From: Macrocybe gigantea
Taxonomy: Eukaryota; Basidiomycota; Agaricomycetes; Agaricales; Callistosporiaceae
Assembly (NCBI GenBank): GCA_011319805.1
Contig: SJRY01000119.1
Coordinates: 1 to 42,498 of the forward strand
Reading direction: 5' to 3'
DNA: 42,498 nucleotides
The notes under the pieces are model-generated. The model did no database searches, had not been told where the DNA came from, and saw only the letters and a list, made by a program, of their open reading frames with translations. The translations under genes were made by a program, and so were the position numbers. Below are positions 1 through 12,046 of the stretch, in pieces; the stretch's first letter is position 1; every line of letters begins with the position of its first letter.

Positions 1-1973
1 TACGTACTATTTCGTGACCTGCGTCGTAAATCACACTAGGGGCACCGTCAGCTTATCCTACAGAAGAACTACAGAGAGCACTTCACTCACGCCAAGAGAA
101 ATTATCGAGACTCTTGACGTGGCCAATAGCCCTTTCATTCATCGTTAGGACCTTGGGCTGCAACCCCCTGAATTCGTCTTGCCATACCAGTCCAGCGCAT
201 GGACAGTGGCATTCCCTCCAAGCCAGTTGCAGCTAGAGTAAGAAGGCATTAAAATCGAACGCAGATGCGAATAGGGCAAGACAAGTACTTACTTGATGTC
301 GGCATCACAGCCTAACTCGGAATCTATAAGTGGACTTTGTCGCGGTATATCGTACAACCCACCCAAATAGCGTTGAAGTTTCGAATTTACGAGGCTGCAG
401 CTGCTTCAAAGTCGACCTAGCATCCTACGTAGGTCAATTCCTCTTCCGTTACTGAAACTGAGCAAGAAAGTCTTACATCACCAGTGCTATTGAATGGCCT
501 CTACTGCATCTGAGGACATTACGAAGGGCACCTCCGCACCAATCGCTTCTCGTACAGAGTCCAAGTTGAGGTATTGATCGAAAAAATCTTGGGACAATAT
601 GGCGGGGTTCTTTGTCGAAGGTCATATTCGTAGCGACCTAGCTTCGAAGGTGCTTCGACATTCGCCATCTAACGTGATGAGGTCAACGCAGGCCTGCTAG
701 GCATGAGTGCGAACTCACGCAATATGAGTCGGCTTCGTGGCAGACACGGTCTGATGCTGGAGAATCCCTGAGTGCATAGCACTCTTCGAGTTGGCTTTTG
801 CATCCACCCGGTCTGTAGTATGCTTCGGTCATCGCACGCAGGACTTCGGGTTCTTGCAAAGGACCATAACGAGGCGCATAGGCAACAAAGTCCAAGTAGG
901 CCTTATTTGCAAGTAATGGGTCCATCCATCCGCTGGCAGTGCAGGTCAGCAATATCAGAAAACAAGATCAAACTTGAACTACTTGTTGATTAACAAAGCA
1001 TTAAATTGGACCCTTATACCGGACAACTTTCCCTCGTCAATTAATTCATTAATCTTGTTGAAATAAGCCACAAAAGAAGGACCATAGCGACCGCCGTAGC
1101 TCTCAGTTGCAAGTATAAGCCTAATTAGCAAATTTAGATGCCTCAAGCATAACACCGAGACGCAAAAACTCACTCTCGATTCTGAAAATGCTTGAATTCA
1201 TCACTTGCAAACAGAACTTGAAATGCCTCCCAAAGAAATGGGGCGGCGGAATCAGTGCTATTTGCGACCATGGTACCATGTGAGAATCCCACGCCGATGG
1301 GCTGATCTATGTAGATGACTGGGGAAGGAGGTTCACCGCTCAACCGTGCAAGACTGATAAGATGCAGAGTCTTACCGTTGCTAATATTGTTCCAGCTATT
1401 TGAGGCGACATTCTCAGTCTGAATTTCATTCAAGCTTTGTGGAATCGCTGACCTGTACTTGTTTATTACAGTCGTAGCATTGTCGGGATTGACGTAGCAG
1501 GGGCCATTTTCTGTGAGTCAACGATTAATTCTAGAAGATGTCATTCATGCAGCATGCACCTTGGAAAAGACCAATCATGGACGATGCCCCAGGGCCACCG
1601 TTCAACCTATGATATGATTACATAAATGATAATGACTGGTGCAGATTGGGTCCTTGTGCGCACCAAAGCGTGAGAGGCGCAGTGTCAGGAGACGTTCGGG
1701 AGTCAAAGTACCAGAACCACTAGCAAATGTCCGTCATGTGTTACAAGGAACGGCGTAGCTACACCAGTCTGCTCACCATGGACATGTTTTGCCCTACTGT
1801 GATGTAACCGGATTTTTGATTCACTCCGGGGTCGTCTCACATATGTTGCTGTTAGCTTTGTAACGGAGTTTTGCATTTACGATTGTTGGATTTATGGTGA
1901 ATGGACTTTGCTCGAGACGAGTGAGCTGTGCCAAAGATATAGTCGCACAGATAACTATAAGAAGGAATATCAT
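1..1973 (-). CDS. secreted serine carboxypeptidase (peptidase family S10), 3' end outside window
   Basis: Predicted secreted or vacuolar enzyme that removes C-terminal amino acids. Start chosen at 1973, giving the signal peptide MIFLLIVICATISLA. Exons traced on the minus strand: 1777-1973, 1664-1719, 1560-1606, 1376-1510, 1174-1318, 983-1120 and 719-932, then less certain ones down to the edge. Family landmarks in order: substrate-binding NGGPGASS (about 1585), IDQPIGVGFS (about 1300), the catalytic serine in ESYGGRYGP (about 1090), NGWMDP (about 920), the catalytic aspartate in CDAD next to CNWLGG (about 310 and 220), and the catalytic histidine in YDAGHE (about 20). The full triad is therefore present. 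Frame breaks: C5 seems reduced to C4 at 1828-1831, one base seems missing near 615-617, and the frame slips again near 500. These are either assembly errors or early decay. The family is clear; intactness is not. Confidence 0.82.
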
Positions 1974-3492
1974 GATGAGCTTGAGGGGACAGGGGAAGGG
2001 GGGTCCAATCAACTTATAGTCGCGTGAAAGCAGGAACACCAAGACGAGATCAGATAAGTTGCCGTCATTTGTGTAGACCATGCGACCAGTTGAAGATATC
2101 GGGTTCCTATTCTGATGCGCCCTCAAACTAAATTCTGATGGTCCGCACGTCAGAGTCTAGAGGGGAAGCAGACGAAAGAGCACACTAAAGATCCCCGGCA
2201 GTCGTCGTACATTTCTTGCCTGGTGCGCAGGGACAAAGGCTTGTGGAGCCCCTTGCGAAGACCACCCATGATTCGATGGTGTAATAACGAGAGCATTTCG
2301 GAAGTCATGATCGGGGTGATTTAATGATGCACGATGACTACTTTCCACTGACAATGGGAAGGTCCATTTTGGAACAACGGCATTAAAAATTAGTTTAGAT
2401 AGGAAAAGAACCTGGGAGGCGAACTGACCGAGGCGACTCCGCTATTCTGGATGATACTGATCGAACAGTGGCTTCCTCTGTGAGCATGTATTTGCAAACA
2501 CAAGTAACTGAAGACGAGAAGCCGAGAAATGATGTTACGTTTTTTTTTTCGGCTCATGTAGAAGTCTCATTTCTTGGAGTATCCTGTAGATGGAGCTCAT
2601 CGTGAGGCGAAAATGTCGGCAAAAATGGGATGTAGGCTCACAGAAGTGGTCTCTGACACCGAAACCGATCCCGCAAACCCATGGGCAGATTGAGGGGCTG
2701 TCGCTTGTGCAGCCTTGCCCATCTTTGCGATCGAATTGCTTGATGCTGTAACAGTCTGCTCGGCACTACCGCGGCTGCCGATGACGTGGTGTAGAAGAGA
2801 GCTACAAAGATATTGCTTCCGACAAGCTCCTTCACTCTTCCGAGCATTCCAACTATACTCGGGAGTGAGGCAGAGTAGTGTGAAGGTGAACCAAAACTGA
2901 CGGTGTTCCATCAGGCGAGAATCATGTGTCGAATAGTCAGTCATTCAGCAAAAGCCTTTTGCCACGAAACTAAGAAGACATCACTGAAGTAGTTATTATC
3001 CTAGAAAAGGCAAGAGGATAACGCGTGCCGGGGACATGGAAGGCGGCGTTTGTTCTAGAAAAAGCTCCTGAGATTGAATAGGCGCCGGAGGAAAGGCAGG
3101 GAGTGGTACGGTTACCTGTCCACTTGTTCGCGTTTCGTTGGCGTGGGAACTTCAGACACGGTGAAGAACGCGTTGTTCGTTCGTGTTGAACGTCAACGTT
3201 ACCCTGCTTTGAATTCTAGGCTCTCAACTTCCAAAGGCATCGCTTCCAATCTTTCGTAGTCCCTTCTGCTCGTGTTCGGGGACTTATTTGGCATACGCAA
3301 ATTTCCAGAAGCTTTTCGGATGCGTGACGCAGAGAATGCACACGATGAAAGATCCCCGTCCAAGACGCAATTGGATTTGCTGCGTCTCTTGTGGGCGACA
3401 TGCCGCTCAATGATGCACATCCGAAGAGAGACAGAGAGGTATATAACCGGGCGATTCAGCTCTGCCAAGTAATTGCTGCAGCTCTAGGCTTA
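1974..3492. other. intergenic region, no supported gene
   Basis: Divergent spacer between the carboxypeptidase (minus) and the dipeptidase (plus), so it should hold both promoters. A minus-strand frame at 2597-2944 could encode about 100 residues beginning MEHRQFWFTFTLLC, which is hydrophobic, but it shows no family motif and alternative frames are equally open. I do not call it a gene. Confidence 0.5.
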
Positions 3493-5416
3493 ATGACTTC
3501 CTCCCTCGAGAAATTCCTTGCATACGTTGACGGCAGTGCCCATCGAGACGGCTTCAAACAGCGTCTCAGTGATGCTGTGGCTCGCAAGAGGTTCGTTGAA
3601 CGCGACAAAACGTTTCCCAAACCGATTTGATGGACTTTCTTGACAGTGTCGGCAGTGATCCATCCCTTCGTCCGGACGTCCAGAAGATGGGCAACTGGCT
3701 CGAAAGTCAACTAAAGGCATATGGGGCGGATACAATGCAAGTTAACTTAAACAATATTGTTAAGGATCCTCCGACTCCTCCGCTTCCGAATTTGATCCTT
3801 GCGAGCATTGGAACCGACCCTGAGAAGAAGACCGTTCTTATCTATGGTCATTATGACGTTCAGCCTGTGAGGAGTGTACTCTGTTAGCGTCATCGTCGTC
3901 TGACGCGGGAGGGAACTCGTATTAGGCCAAAGCAGGAGACCCTTGGGAGACCACAGACAAGGACCCTTTCAAATTGACCTTCAAAGACGATGGTCGCATG
4001 GTCGGACGAGGGTCTACAGACGACAAGGGTCCTATCATGGGCTGGATTAATGTTCTTGAAGCGCACTACAACGCCGGACTTACCTTGCCCGTCAATCTCC
4101 GATTCTGCTTCGAGGGAATGGAAGAAGTCGGCAGCCAGGGTCTAAATGAATTTCTAGCCACGGACGATGCAAAGAAGTATTTTGAAGGCGTCACTAGCGT
4201 CTGCATTGTGAGAATTTCGTTCCGTACCCTCTTTACAGATCCTGAATCCCATTGCTAGTCAGACAATTATTGGCTCACGACGCACACACCTGCCGTCACG
4301 TATGGCCTCCGAGGAATAATGTACTTCACAGCCACTGTCAGTGGGCCAAAAAATGACCTTCATTCCGGCATATACGGAGGAATGGTTTACGAACCTCTTA
4401 TAATCTTGACGAGATTGCTTGCCTCTCTCACGTCCAACGATGGCACGATCCTAGTTCCAGGCGTCAATGAACATGTAAAACCCTTGACCTCGGCTGAGTT
4501 GTCAGTTTGCTTCATTGCCACAGGGATTCCGGCGCAAAGGTTGATATTCACCGCTTTGATTATAGAAAGCTCTATGAAGATCTTCAGTTCACAGATGACG
4601 ATCTGGAGCAACTGAAAACTAAAGAGACTGGAGACATACTTGTAACCGAGAACAAGGTAAATTTGCTGATGAAGCGCATGCGTTATCCTTCGTTGTCATT
4701 GCACGGAATCGCTGGGGGAACCGAAGAGGAAGGAACTATCATTCCTCGCGAAGTCGTCGGCAAATTCAGCATTCGGTGCGTCGGACGAGCTTACTTGATT
4801 GTTTGAACCTTCACCGAAGGACATTCTCGGTTGATCGTGCAGTCTTGTGCCAGATCAAACCCCAGAAAACCTACATGGTCTCGTCGAAAGTTATTTGCAG
4901 AGTCAGTTTCAAGCTTTGCACACAAAGTGCAGCTTGACGGTCCAGGAGCTTTCTGGCTCTGCACCGCCATGGCTCGGCGACGTGACCGGTCCTTCGTTCA
5001 CAGCTGCCAAGCAGGCCATAGAGGTCAGCAATCTAATTTCGATCCCTGCTCTTCGTTTGGATGAGACGCTGATTCTCGTTTTGTAGGCTGTGTACGGGAA
5101 AATGCCGGACTTTACGCGCGAAGGCGGCTCTATCGACGTCGCTCTGACATTTTCTGAAGTGCTCGGCGTAAAAGATGTTGTCTTGCTTCCTATGGGGAGG
5201 AGCGACGATGGTGCACAGTAAGGGTTTCTGTACCTTCTCTGCATTTCCACCATGCCATAATCCCACTTACAGCTCCGTAAACGAGAAGCTCGATGAAGAA
5301 AACTTCTTCGAAGGGGTAAGCATCATCTGACCGATCGTAACGACACTGGCTCTGACCGGCCGTTCTTTTAGACCAAGGTCATGGGTACTTTCCTCTATAA
5401 GCTGTCTGAGCTGTGA
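3493..5416 (+). CDS. DUG1: M20 family metallodipeptidase, Dug1/CNDP2 type (Cys-Gly dipeptidase)
   Basis: Cytosolic di-zinc or di-manganese dipeptidase. In yeast the homologue Dug1 cleaves Cys-Gly in glutathione breakdown; animal CNDP2 cleaves the same substrate. Nine exons join in one frame to 483 residues, close to the usual 470-480: 3493-3590, 3647-3866, 3926-4207, 4259-4500, 4566-4775, 4843-5023, 5087-5217, 5273-5315, 5372-5416. All introns are GT...AG and 51-67 nt long. Metal ligands are complete: His and Asp in GHYDVQP, the bridging Asp in GRGSTDDKG, Glu-Glu in EGMEEVGSQ, Asp in SDNYWL, and the late His in DDGAHSVNEK. The start [13 protein letters not shown] matches the family N-terminus; the frame stays open upstream to 3391, but that stretch does not look like the family. 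No defects seen. It is convergent with the J-domain gene downstream. Confidence 0.93.
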
Positions 5417-6282
5417 GCGATCGCATTGCGTAGACACTTGTATTGCAGCGAATGCTGACGAGATTCCTGTCGAGATGCTTCACTCATCATTCGAGGCCTC
5501 ATTTTACTCCACATCCAAAATCGTCCTTGCGAAGATAAGCCAGACGTAGTTTGCATCATCAGTGGGATATTCAGGTGCCCAGCACTGCCGAATAAAGTGC
5601 ACTGAGACTATGACGATCTGTGACGATTTCTGAACAAGGCAGATCGCTAAGCACGAATGCGCGTTGAAATAGAGATATCCTAGTCAGCCAAAATCGAGAG
5701 CTTAGCGCAGACGACGCTCTCGAATTAAAATGACTTGAAGAACAGCAATTGGCAACTGGTAAGCGCACACACCGAACGCACCTCTTAGCCTTAGGACATG
5801 TTCCATTTTGTCTGTCCTACAATCTCTTCATGATGTTTGACGGGAAGGATCCTAGGAGGCGATCGACATAGTGCGCCTTTCAACAAGTTGTTTAGAATAA
5901 AAGGTATGGCGGAAGGCAAAGTGAATTCTAACCGGTTTCAAAGCTAATGTGCAGGCGGAGATTCTGGGCATCCGGCATAGGACCTAAGCTTAAGGTTAAC
6001 GTTAGAAGGCCCGCGAAGCAAAGCATGCAGGCTGTCCATGTGCGGCAACGAACACACAATCTTCGGCAGTGTCTAGATGTGAAGGCGATAGAAGCCGCCA
6101 GATAACCAACCCTGTTCATCGAATTGAAGCTGGCACACGCAGATGACCGACATGGATTGCAAAGGCAAACACGGCCAATAAATAAACAGTCCACAGTGAA
6201 TACAAGTCCATTATTGCCTCCTTTCAACGAGTCGATTCGGTCAACCCGGAAAAAAGATGACATGGCGAGCGATTGCGACCAC
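5417..6282. other. intergenic region between convergent genes
   Basis: About 870 bp between the 3' ends of the dipeptidase and the J-domain gene, presumably holding both 3' UTRs. No ORF with a recognisable motif and no repeat was seen. Confidence 0.5.
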
Positions 6283-7208
6283 TCACACGACATGTCCGCT
6301 GCCCCATCCTCCAAACACCGCCACAGTGAGCAGCACAAAGCCAAAGAGCTGCAGCGCCCTGAACACCGTCGACTCGTTCTTCAGCTTGTCGAGCTCCCTC
6401 GCCCTCTCCTCCGCACGTCGCCGTGGTGTGCTCCACGAACCCAGTCCCGGCTCGGGCGGCGGCGTGCGTTGCTGTCCCTGAGACGAGTGCGGCCAGGTGC
6501 CTGAGCGCGTGCGCGAATATGAGAAGGTGTGCCACTCTGGCGAAGAGTGCGATGATGAGGTAGACGATGATGAAGAAGGGCCATCTTTGGGATGCGAAGA
6601 AGTACGCCCGGATGCATGGTACTTGTACGAGTACTCCCATGCGTATGTCGCGCGGGGTCCGGGTTTGGGTTGCGCACGGGGGTGGTAGGGATAGTAGTAG
6701 AAGTGGGATGTGGAGGTTTGCGCAGGGCGTGTTGGCGAATGCAGCGTTCGATCGTAGGCGCGTCTGGCGTGCCGGTTAGTGAAGTCAGCCAAAGATGAAT
6801 CCGCAAGCCAAGCCGTAGTTGCATACCGCTGTCTATCGTCGCTCAGGACGGAATAAGCCTCGCTTATGGATGCGTAGACGTCCTTCGACTTTGCGTCTTT
6901 AGCTACGTCAGGGTGGTGTGTCCTGCTCAACTGGGACAAACGTCAACTTGAGCCTGTCTTCATAAACAAGTAAGCAAAACGAGTAGCTCAATCCTAACCT
7001 GGTAGAAATGCGACTAGGTAGGCTGATCCGTCAGCCCGATGGGTCCGACGAGTCAGAGACGAACTGAACTAACTTTAATCTGCGCTTTTGTAGCGTTCCG
7101 AGGAACGCCGAGCGTGTTGTAATGGTCTCTAGAGCAGCATGACGATGAGAAAGAGCGGGAAAAGAAGGCGTCGCGATGGACAGGTGGTAGTCGAGACACA
7201 AAATTCAT
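6283..7208 (-). CDS. J-domain (DnaJ/Hsp40) protein, probably mitochondrial, with C-terminal membrane segment
   Basis: J-domain co-chaperone that would stimulate an Hsp70 ATPase. Four exons: 7074-7208, 6999-7013 (a 15-nt microexon), 6827-6930 and 6283-6763, giving 244 residues. The last intron, 6764-6826 (GTATG...CCAG), is a multiple of three and leaves the frame open if retained, but its removal restores the conserved [12 protein letters not shown]. The N-terminus [20 protein letters not shown] has Arg, Ser and hydrophobic residues and no acid except one Asp, like a mitochondrial presequence. The J domain follows directly, with [17 protein letters not shown], the invariant HPD in [11 protein letters not shown], and [10 protein letters not shown]. 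After a Ser/Pro-rich linker, a hydrophobic stretch [15 protein letters not shown] ends the protein, suggesting membrane anchoring. Exon joins were chosen from the domain match; the compartment is an inference. Confidence 0.88.
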
Positions 7209-8095
7209 GAGCAGGTCAATGGAGAGACTCCTGAGACCGCTAGAACCGTGAAGTTTGTTGACATTTGTTTATTAGCTGCGATTGTCGAATCTCCCTAAGT
7301 CCACGGCACTTGGTAGGGAAAATTAGACTTCCTATGCTGTATGATCTCGTATGGTACACAATGAATGTCAATCTATGCGAGAAAATAACTCGGATATCGA
7401 GACCGCAAAAGATGTTCTGAGATCCAGAAATGATCAGCACACGGACCTGGAATCCTCGTCGACGCGCATCCAAGGCAGGTCTATATTTGACACCGGAAAA
7501 GAAGCCCCACGATGACAGAATGCAGCAGATCGATAACCGCAGAACGCAGAGTGTCTAGCCCAAACCGAAAAAGCAGTCCGTAGATCGTCCATGTTGAGCC
7601 CGCAATTCCAGTCAATAGAGAAGCATCGTCAAAGAAGGGAAGATAGACAGATCAGAGGGCGCATTTGATGAACGAGTACGGAATGTATAAGCCACTGAGG
7701 GAAGAAATGACAGTGGGGTGCAGTATTGGTCAGTAGAAACGTCGAGTCGAACGGATTGTCCACAAGTTTTGAGAGTAATGACCGTGGTCTATTGGGAAGC
7801 GCGAGGGCGATCTTTTGCTGAGTAGAGCCCGGAACGAGAGCTGCGGAAATGTGAAGCGAGCAGTGCAGAACGATGGCAGTTCTGTAGGCTTCACGGACAT
7901 GTCTCTCGAACCTTCGATGAATAACGTGGCCAGCGTGGTCGCTAGCCACGATTGTTGTGATACCACACGGTAACATTGCCAGACAGTGCAGCAAACTTGT
8001 CATAACACTTGCCATATTGATTGATTGTGGCGAACACTCTAAACCACGCAATTCGTTCGATGCCCTTCAGCAATTAGCAACCCATCGACTTCGAT
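7209..8095. other. intergenic region with a gene relic
   Basis: Upstream of both the J-domain gene (minus) and the nuclease gene (plus). Apart from the relic at about 7725-7990, listed separately, no gene was recognised. Confidence 0.5.
7725..7990 (-). pseudogene. degenerate fragment related to the acidic-protein gene at 30325-32160
   Basis: The minus strand reads DMSVKPTE at 7886-7909, and the same eight residues occur in the acidic orphan protein at about 30732-30755. At DNA level the block around 7862-7912 matches 30712-30765 with few changes, including an identical TTCTGTAGGCTTCAC. A second identical block, AACATTGCCAGACAG, lies at 7972-7986 and again at about 30882-30896. Both blocks keep the same order and orientation, but their spacing differs (about 90 against 150 bp). 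No long reading frame connects them, so this looks like an old, eroded duplicate rather than a gene. Confidence 0.5.
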
Positions 8096-11000
8096 ATGCA
8101 GGACTCATCAAGAAAGCGTCAGACTCCCTCTTCTCCAGATGAGAAACGACCTTCGAAAGTCACTCGGGCACCTGACGAGGTCCAGTTCATCTCTTCGTCT
8201 TTTCTTTCCTTCACGTATTCATGGCTCTGGTCATAGCAATCACTAGAAGATATTGATCAGGCAATTGCGGGAGAGCTCAAACGCCTCGGAGCTGTGAACT
8301 GGGAGTCCGATTACCTCCATGACCCGAAGTTCAGAGTTATGGTAACAATCGCCCTCATGGCCACCTTTCGCTGCTGGAAAATCGACGTCCAATCTAACAT
8401 TACATATGCAATAACTGACAATGAAGCCTACCTGGAAACAATTGCTACTTGTGTCAGAACTGGAAAATTTAGCAGGATCTTAGAATTCCGTACGTCTTTG
8501 ATTTGTTTAAATGCCTGACCAAGTTAACACAACTTGTGCTCAGCCGAGATCCAGGAGGCCATACGAAAGGCAGAGGAAGAAAAGATACGAAAGGCTAAGG
8601 AAGAAAGGATGCGAAAAGCAGAGAAAGAGAAGAAAAGGAGGGAAGCGAGCAGCAACGACAGCGGAGAAGATGCAGGTGATCTTTCAGGTGAGATTGCACT
8701 TGCTTCACAAAATCTACGCCTTTATGTTCATTGTACGTCTTTCAGCTACTATCAAATCTTGGAAAGAAGAGTATCGCGGATCTGCCGCATCGTGCCTATA
8801 CTAAGTCATGTCGCGATACATGTCGGCAGATTTCCTGAAGCAATTGGGTGAACCAGGTGATCTGGAGATCTATGCCTTTCTCCTCCCCATCGTTCAATCG
8901 TCAGGCACTGGCAAGTCAAGAATGGTCGACGAGGTTTCAAAGAAGCATATCGTCATTCCTGTCAATCTCAAAGAAGATGAACAAACCGGTACGTTTCTAA
9001 TTTCCTTTTTATCGCATTGGTGATGTACTTATTATGCTGCTGTCAGGTTTCCCGCCTGTTGACAAGGGCGCTAGAGACTATCTTGTTAACCCAGATGACG
9101 CGACAGCCCGATACCATGCATACTTGACTGCCCTCTTTGAAACCGCGGCAGATGTCATCCGACACATCAAGGATACCCTAAAGCTTGGAAATGACGTTGA
9201 AGAACGGGATTTGGAGAGAATAGCATTGAAATTCCGCGAATACATGTCCATTGATCAGTTGGCCTCCCTATCTGGCAAGCCGGCATACGTCCAAACGCGA
9301 CAAAGCTTCTATAAGCGGGTGGTGACAAAGGCCAATCAAGTGAGTCTCTGATATTGTTTCTGACAAGTGACCACGCGCTCAAGCGCCTGCTCAGCTTCTT
9401 GCTGGAGTACCCGAACCTCTCCCTGAAATGAAACTCATTTCGAAGGGTAAAGCGCCAGAAATTGGAATGGTCGTTAGGCCAGACATCGGAGCATCAGTTT
9501 CCAAAGTCGATGCTTCGGGCAACGATGTACCAATGGCCAAAGAAGATGCACCAAGCAATGAAGTAACGATGTCTGGGGAGCACGATTCGGATACACCACA
9601 GACACCACCTCCAACAAAGTCGAAGACCTTCATCAGTCCTTCACGAGTCGTGACATTCAACGATCAAGGTAATGGTTCATGCAGTGTTCCATCTGCGTAT
9701 ATTGACGATGGACTTTCCAAGGCAAGGCATATAGTCTGGAGGACGCTGCGAGTGCATTGATCAATCTTGTCAAGCCAAAACATTACACGCCTGAACATGG
9801 ACCGCTCATAACGTTGTCATTCGATGAAGCTCACTTATTGGCGACGAAAGACGGCTCGGAGGATAAGCCTATGTTCTTATCTTTGAGGCGCGCGCTCCGT
9901 GCCCTACGGAAGCTCTCAATTTTCACGCTATTTCTGTCTATAAGTAGCAAAATATCTCACTTCTCGCCACCATTGAGGTTGGATCCATCTCTGCGGATAG
10001 TGGTGAGGGATAAGATACCATTGCAGCCATATATAGAGCTTGGTTTCGATATTCTGGCAAACACCGACAAGCTCGTTCCAAATCAGAAAACCATTAATGA
10101 TGTCTCTCAGTATTCGTACATGGTCAGGTTTGGTCGTCCTCTGTGGGTCATTTCTTGCACATGCCGGTCTTCCCGCTCCTTATATTTCCGCTTGTTCAGG
10201 TTTGGAACTCGATTCATGAGCGGGAACTCTGACGTTCAAGAAGATATTGTGCATTTTGCACGGCGAAAGCTCCAAGGAACCACCCGTCTCATTACACCCC
10301 CGATAGATGAAGCCGTTCTCGTTGAAACCGCGATAAATGGAGATCTTGGTATGTTTGCAACATGATTGATTATTTAGTCTGCTCATGACTCTCTATTAGC
10401 TTGTCTTGCCATCCGACTTGCGCTTCAGTTCGACTCCAGAACGATTGAAGAGCGCGAGCGAGAGCAGAAACAAGTGGCAAATCATATGCGAGTCTGTCTG
10501 AACGTCAGCCCTGATTTTGAGACTTTCGTCTCTGTTGCACCCTCCGAACCGATACTCGCCGAAGGAGCACGTCTGCATATGACAAGCGCTGGTTACGATC
10601 TGCCTAGGAAACTCCTGAAGCACCTTCAAAAGCCTGGTCTGGACAAGGGATCTCGCGGAGAATTGGTAGCTCTGGTCTTGCTTACTCTGGCATGCGACAA
10701 GGCTTGGGAGAGGAATGGATCAGCCAGTGCTTATCCGTTGCTGGAATTCTTCAAAGCATTATTCCCAGAGGAGGCATATACTAGGATCTGCAAAGGCAAG
10801 CCGTCGTGTGCTCGACAAGGCGAGAACAAGACCTTTGAAGAGACGTTCAAAAACTCGAAGATATATTTCAATCATTTCATCGAGGTGCAGGACTACAAAG
10901 TGATCAATCGGGAGTACTTGTGGAAGCTCGTCGCACGAGGAATTGCGATTTTATGTTTCGACAATCAGCGCGGGATAGATATCCTGATTCCATTCCTCTA

Positions 11001-11475
11001 CATGGACGAGTTACTACGTCGCGATAACGTCGGCGTAATCCTGATACAGGTCAAAAACGACGAAACATATACCAATCGTGTTGTCAAATCCTTGTTCGAC
11101 AAGATAGATCCCTTCCAGATACGGATCTTCGATAAAACGGAGGAGCCGGTGCCTGTGATTAGAATGGTTTTCGCCTTGGCCTCGCCGAAGTCCGTGGTCA
11201 CGGTTGTGAATGATGAAGGCCTTCGAAGATCTCCAAGACAACACGAGTCCGATGCACGCTTTACGGCGTTCGACATATGGTGTGCGAGAACGTCACCGAA
11301 GACGTTCTCTGTGGTGAAGGATGAACAGCCTTACCAAGAACTATTGGTGCTTTGGAAGGATTTCCCGCGTGCCTACATACCGTGGTCACAAGTGGATGAA
11401 GCATCTGTGCTTCGGAGGAGGATGTATCCTGGTACGGCTGCACATGTGGATCACTGGTCACAGTTTTGTGGATAG
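8096..11475 (+). CDS. P-loop NTPase plus PD-(D/E)XK nuclease-like protein, Crinkler-RHS-type family
   Basis: Large protein resembling the Crinkler-RHS-type (CR) effectors described in fungi and oomycetes, which pair an NTPase with a restriction-endonuclease-fold domain. Exons: 8096-8179, 8237-8489, 8544-8687, 8746-8988, 9047-9339, 9395-9668, 9722-10142, 10200-10348, 10400-11475 (978 codons). Visible: a Lys/Glu-rich coiled coil at about 8550-8650, Walker A SSGTGKSR at about 8898-8921, TGFPPVDKGARDYL after it, Walker B LSFDEAH at about 9814-9834, and a C-terminal GIDILIP...IQVKN (about 10972-11058), which fits the D...(D/E/Q)XK core of the nuclease fold. The frame has a problem: the frame matching both flanking exons meets TAA at 8802-8804, while a different frame over 8746-8818 reads ADLPHRAYTKSCRDT. 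Two compensating indels or real decay would explain this. Function and target are unknown; cell location is not evident. Confidence 0.75.
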
Positions 11476-11684
11476 GAGCGTGCGTTGATTTGGATATACT
11501 GTATGAGATACCTAACGAGATGAATGAGAATGTAGTTGATGCATATATTAGTATGTAGCTTTGATCAAGTTAACAATCTGTCATTGTATGAAGTATGCCT
11601 GGCATGCCAGCGAGAAGTGCTTATCCAGGTGTCGCAATCTGATGAGTGGAAATTATAGGCCTCAGACTAACCAAGGTAGCAGGT

Positions 11685-11689
11685 GCATC
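11685..11689. repeat. target-site duplication, left copy (GCATC)
   Basis: GCATC directly precedes the left outer LTR. The same five bases directly follow the right outer LTR at 23724-23728. Five bases is the usual duplication for Ty3/gypsy integrases. Confidence 0.85.
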
Positions 11690-12009
11690 TGTTAGGCTAG
11701 ATGAATCTCAGAAGGACTCGGGCAGACTAAGTGTGAGAGTGGTCTTGAGATGATGGCAAAAGGAATATTAAGCCTAGCACTACTGGTACATCTGGGAGTC
11801 CTTATATACATTACAGTACTTGAGCACGGACCATGGGCTGCGCAATGCTGTGGACTGCGGATGAGTAAGACTGGAAGGAGATGACTCAGGATGACTAGGG
11901 AAGTGGGATGACTCGATGGCTGCACACTGCGCAGCATGACGGGGGAGATAAGGGATGTGGGAAAGATAAGATAAGAAAATGAATGGTCCTTTGGGCGACG
12001 TCTGTAACA
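11690..12009 (-). repeat. gypsy LTR 1 (3' LTR of the minus-strand element)
   Basis: 320 bp bounded by TGTTA...TAACA inverted ends. It differs from LTR3 at five positions and from LTR2 at about twelve. ORFs inside it are incidental. Confidence 0.92.
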
Positions 12010-12046
12010 TCACCCTCTCTGTAGATTCGCGTCCTCGCGAAAAACC

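Noticed and set aside
11692..12013. Short ORFs repeated in all three LTRs
   Set aside because: They repeat only because the LTRs repeat; no coding signature, and they run across LTR ends.
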